A stretch of DNA of 64,000 bases, taken from the NCBI RefSeq assembly GCF_003050615.1, contig NZ_NWBU01000004.1:682001-746000 (forward strand), read 5' to 3'. Of this stretch, positions 62,245-64,000 are shown in pieces. Numbering within the stretch: the stretch's first letter is position 1; each line of letters begins with the position of its first letter. Below the pieces are notes generated by a model that was not told the DNA's origin, searched no databases, and worked only from the letters and a program-made list of their open reading frames with translations. The DNA comes from Sphingomonas oleivorans (GTDB taxonomy: Bacteria > Pseudomonadota > Alphaproteobacteria > Sphingomonadales > Sphingomonadaceae). A program made the position numbers and the translations under genes.

Positions 62245-63573
62245 ATGATGATGACCGAGCATAGGATCGTTGAGCGCCCATCCTCCTCCCGCAAGGGATG
62301 GTATGTCGTCGGCCTGTGCATGGTCGCCTATATCTTCTCCTTCATAGACCGGCAGATATTGTCGCTGCTGATCGCGCCGATCCAGGCCGATCTGAATATC
62401 CGCGATACCGAATTCGCCCTGCTCCACGGCCTTGCTTTCTCGATCTTCTACGCCACTGCCGGCCTGCCGATCGCGGGGCTGGCGGATCGCATGTCGCGCC
62501 CCTTCATCATCTCGGTGGGGATAGCGGTGTGGAGCGCGGCGACGATGCTGTGCGGGCTGGCGGGCAGCTTCCTCCATCTGTTCGCCGCGCGCGTCGGCGT
62601 GGGCGCGGGCGAGGCGGCACTGTCGCCCGCCACCTATTCGCTGATCAGCGATCTGTTCCCGCGCGAAAGGCTCGGCCGCGCGATCGCGGTCTATTCGCTG
62701 GGCTCCTTCGCCGGCGCGGGCATCGCCTTCATCGTGGGAAGCAGCGTCATTGCCGCAGTCGGGGCGAGCGATGCCTGGGCGATCGGTGGGCTCATGCTCA
62801 AGCCATGGCAGCTCACCTTCCTGCTGGTTGGCCTGCCCGGTCTGTTCCTGGCGCTGATCGTTGCCGCCACCGTCCGCGATCCGCGGCGGGCGGCACTCGG
62901 GGCGAGCAGCCTTGCCGACGCACCGCCCTTCAGCGCGGTCCTCCGCACGCTCTGGCAGCATCGCGCGATCTTCGGGCCGCACATGCTCGGCTATTCGCTG
63001 GCGGCGATGAGCCTGTTCACCCTGCTCGGCTGGTCGCCGGCCTTCCTGATGCGCGGCTTCGCCATGGCGCCGCAGCAAGCCGGCTATGTGCTCGGCGCGA
63101 TCGCCGTCGTGGCGGGCGGCGGGGGCGTGCTCGCCAGCGGCACGCTGATGGACTGGCTGGCCGCGCGCGGACGCAGCGACGCGCCCTTCCTGACGGGCGT
63201 GATCGGCGCGATCGGCGTGGTGCCGGCGATCATCCTGATGGCATCGACCGATAGCGCCGCCAGCGCCGCCGTCTTTCTCGGCGTGGCGCTGTTCTTCGCC
63301 TCCTTCCCCATGCCGCCGTCGAGCGCGCTGATGCAGATCGTACCACCCCGGCCGATGCGCTCGCGCGTCTCCGCCATCTTCCTGTTCTGCAATTCGCTGG
63401 GCGGGCTCACCATCGGCTCGGTGCTGGTCGGCGCACTCAACGACCATATTTTCGGGCCCCGCAATATGGGCCTGTCGCTTGCCATCGTCATCGGCGGGGC
63501 GGCGGCACTGGCGGCGATCATCCTGTCGCGCGGGATGCGGCCCTTCCGGCAGTTCATGGCCGCCACGGCCTGA
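62245..63573 (+). CDS. MFS transporter
   Basis: 442 residues with about 12 helices. First helix: WYVVGLCMVAYIFSFIDRQI. The MFS loop motif appears as AGLADRMSRPFIISVGIAVW. VGVGAGEAALSPATYSLISD, and a second half with LLGWSPAFLMRGFAMAPQQA, place it near spinster- or hexuronate-type transporters of Sphingomonadales. It is probably the inner-membrane partner of the TonB receptor 89 bp upstream. ATG 62245 lies behind GCGGGG. Confidence 0.92.
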   Translation: MMMTEHRIVERPSSSRKGWYVVGLCMVAYIFSFIDRQILSLLIAPIQADLNIRDTEFALLHGLAFSIFYATAGLPIAGLADRMSRPFIISVGIAVWSAATMLCGLAGSFLHLFAARVGVGAGEAALSPATYSLISDLFPRERLGRAIAVYSLGSFAGAGIAFIVGSSVIAAVGASDAWAIGGLMLKPWQLTFLLVGLPGLFLALIVAATVRDPRRAALGASSLADAPPFSAVLRTLWQHRAIFGPHMLGYSLAAMSLFTLLGWSPAFLMRGFAMAPQQAGYVLGAIAVVAGGGGVLASGTLMDWLAARGRSDAPFLTGVIGAIGVVPAIILMASTDSAASAAVFLGVALFFASFPMPPSSALMQIVPPRPMRSRVSAIFLFCNSLGGLTIGSVLVGALNDHIFGPRNMGLSLAIVIGGAAALAAIILSRGMRPFRQFMAATA

Positions 63574-63579
63574 ATCCGG

Positions 63580-64000
63580 CTATCGCGCCGTAGCAAGACC
63601 GCGCGCCTGCCCGACGATCGCCCGCGCCGCCGGCATGGCGAAGCCCATCCTGTCGGCCAGCGCGAACAGCGCATCGGCGATCGCCCCCAGCTCGAGCGGC
63701 GCGCCGCGCCGGAAATCCTGCAGCATCGACGTCTCGAACGGCCCGGCGGCGCGGCCCCGCTCGACCATCGCATCGAGCGACATCGATGGCCGCACGCCAT
63801 AAAGCCCGGCCAGCGCCTCCGCTTCCCGCAGCACGGCGCGCACGCTTTCAAGCAGGTCGGGACGATGGAACAGCGCATGGAGCGTGGCGCCGCTCATGAC
63901 CGACAGCGGATTGGTCGCGAGATTGAGCGCCATCTTGGTCCAGAGATCGGCGCGGATCGCGGTGCTGATGCTCGTGCCGATCCCGGCATCCGAAAGCGTC
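63580..64000 (-). CDS. 2-dehydropantoate 2-reductase, C-terminal part
   Basis: Cut at the window end: about 140 codons of the C-terminal domain are visible. The reading TLSDAGIGTSISTAIRADLW, TKMALNLATNPLSVMSGATL, and SMLQDFRRGAPLELGAIADA is typical of the PanE/ApbA C-terminal helical domain, including the catalytic Lys in the TKMALN segment and DFRRG near the end. The enzyme makes pantoate for CoA synthesis, but this family also includes reductases with other ketoacid substrates. The stop is 7 bp after the convergent MFS stop. Confidence 0.87.
   Translation of the reverse strand, partial: TLSDAGIGTSISTAIRADLWTKMALNLATNPLSVMSGATLHALFHRPDLLESVRAVLREAEALAGLYGVRPSMSLDAMVERGRAAGPFETSMLQDFRRGAPLELGAIADALFALADRMGFAMPAARAIVGQARGLATAR

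Noticed and set aside
59726-62281. An 851-codon minus-strand open frame
   Set aside because: It is antisense to a clear TonB-dependent receptor with signal peptide and plug motifs, and arises from GC-rich codon bias.
62092-63447. A 451-codon minus-strand frame
   Set aside because: It is antisense to the MFS transporter; the sequence is low complexity (Glu/Arg/Gln-rich).
1-64000. CRISPR arrays, insertion sequences, prophage
   Set aside because: No regularly spaced repeats, transposase, or phage structural genes were found on either strand.

Overview
The window looks like chromosomal DNA of a GC-rich alphaproteobacterium, most likely a member of the Sphingomonadales. The reasons are the dense, high-GC coding with frequent GTG/TTG starts, four TonB-dependent receptors in 64 kb, a PhaB-type acetoacetyl-CoA reductase, an EipA (DUF1134) protein, and a conserved core of lgt, a MidA-like methyltransferase and pgeF. 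No phage genes, insertion sequences or CRISPR arrays were seen. The assignment is inference from gene content; no 16S or other marker gene is present.

Layout. 1-7 kb: an iron-acquisition locus with DUF4198 (cut by the window edge), an ApbE flavinyltransferase and a membrane flavoprotein reductase on the plus strand. Facing them are piuC, tonB and a siderophore receptor, with a Fur-box-like palindrome upstream of tonB and another upstream of the receptor. 7-15 kb: housekeeping genes (phaB, hemH with an orphan molybdopterin oxidoreductase subunit, lgt, MidA-like, pgeF, eipA) and tRNA-Ser(GCT). 15-17.5 kb: a segment that looks lower in GC, beginning at the 3' end of the tRNA. 15-22 kb: three TetR regulators, each with two palindromic operators in front of it. 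24-30.8 kb: a sugar-conjugate cluster (CgeB-like glycosyltransferase, sugar nucleotidyltransferase, PIG-L deacetylase, GT4, two GNAT acyltransferases, a possible GT-A protein).

33-48 kb is the most interesting part. Two long minus-strand operons lie end to end and end at a GntR gene. The upstream operon encodes a TonB receptor, an esterase, an HpcH/HpaI aldolase, a ferric-type ABC transporter (lipoprotein, fused permease, ATPase) and a PepSY membrane protein. The downstream operon encodes a nitrilase-family amidase, an S33 hydrolase, ethanolamine ammonia-lyase EutB/EutC and an OprB-type porin. Near-identical 21-bp imperfect palindromes precede both operons, and a weaker copy overlaps the GntR start codon. 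This suggests one GntR-controlled regulon that takes up and dismantles an amide- or ester-linked, possibly ethanolamine-containing ligand.

48-54 kb: an OmpR-type two-component system with a periplasmic PepSY protein, a divergent TonB receptor and a porin. A conserved tandem-repeat box (19 of 22 positions) lies upstream of both outer-membrane genes. 54-58 kb: D-alanine catabolism (RidA, DadA, alanine racemase, divergent Lrp). 58-64 kb: stress and unknown small proteins, then a LysR / TonB receptor / MFS transporter unit, and a ketopantoate reductase cut by the window end.
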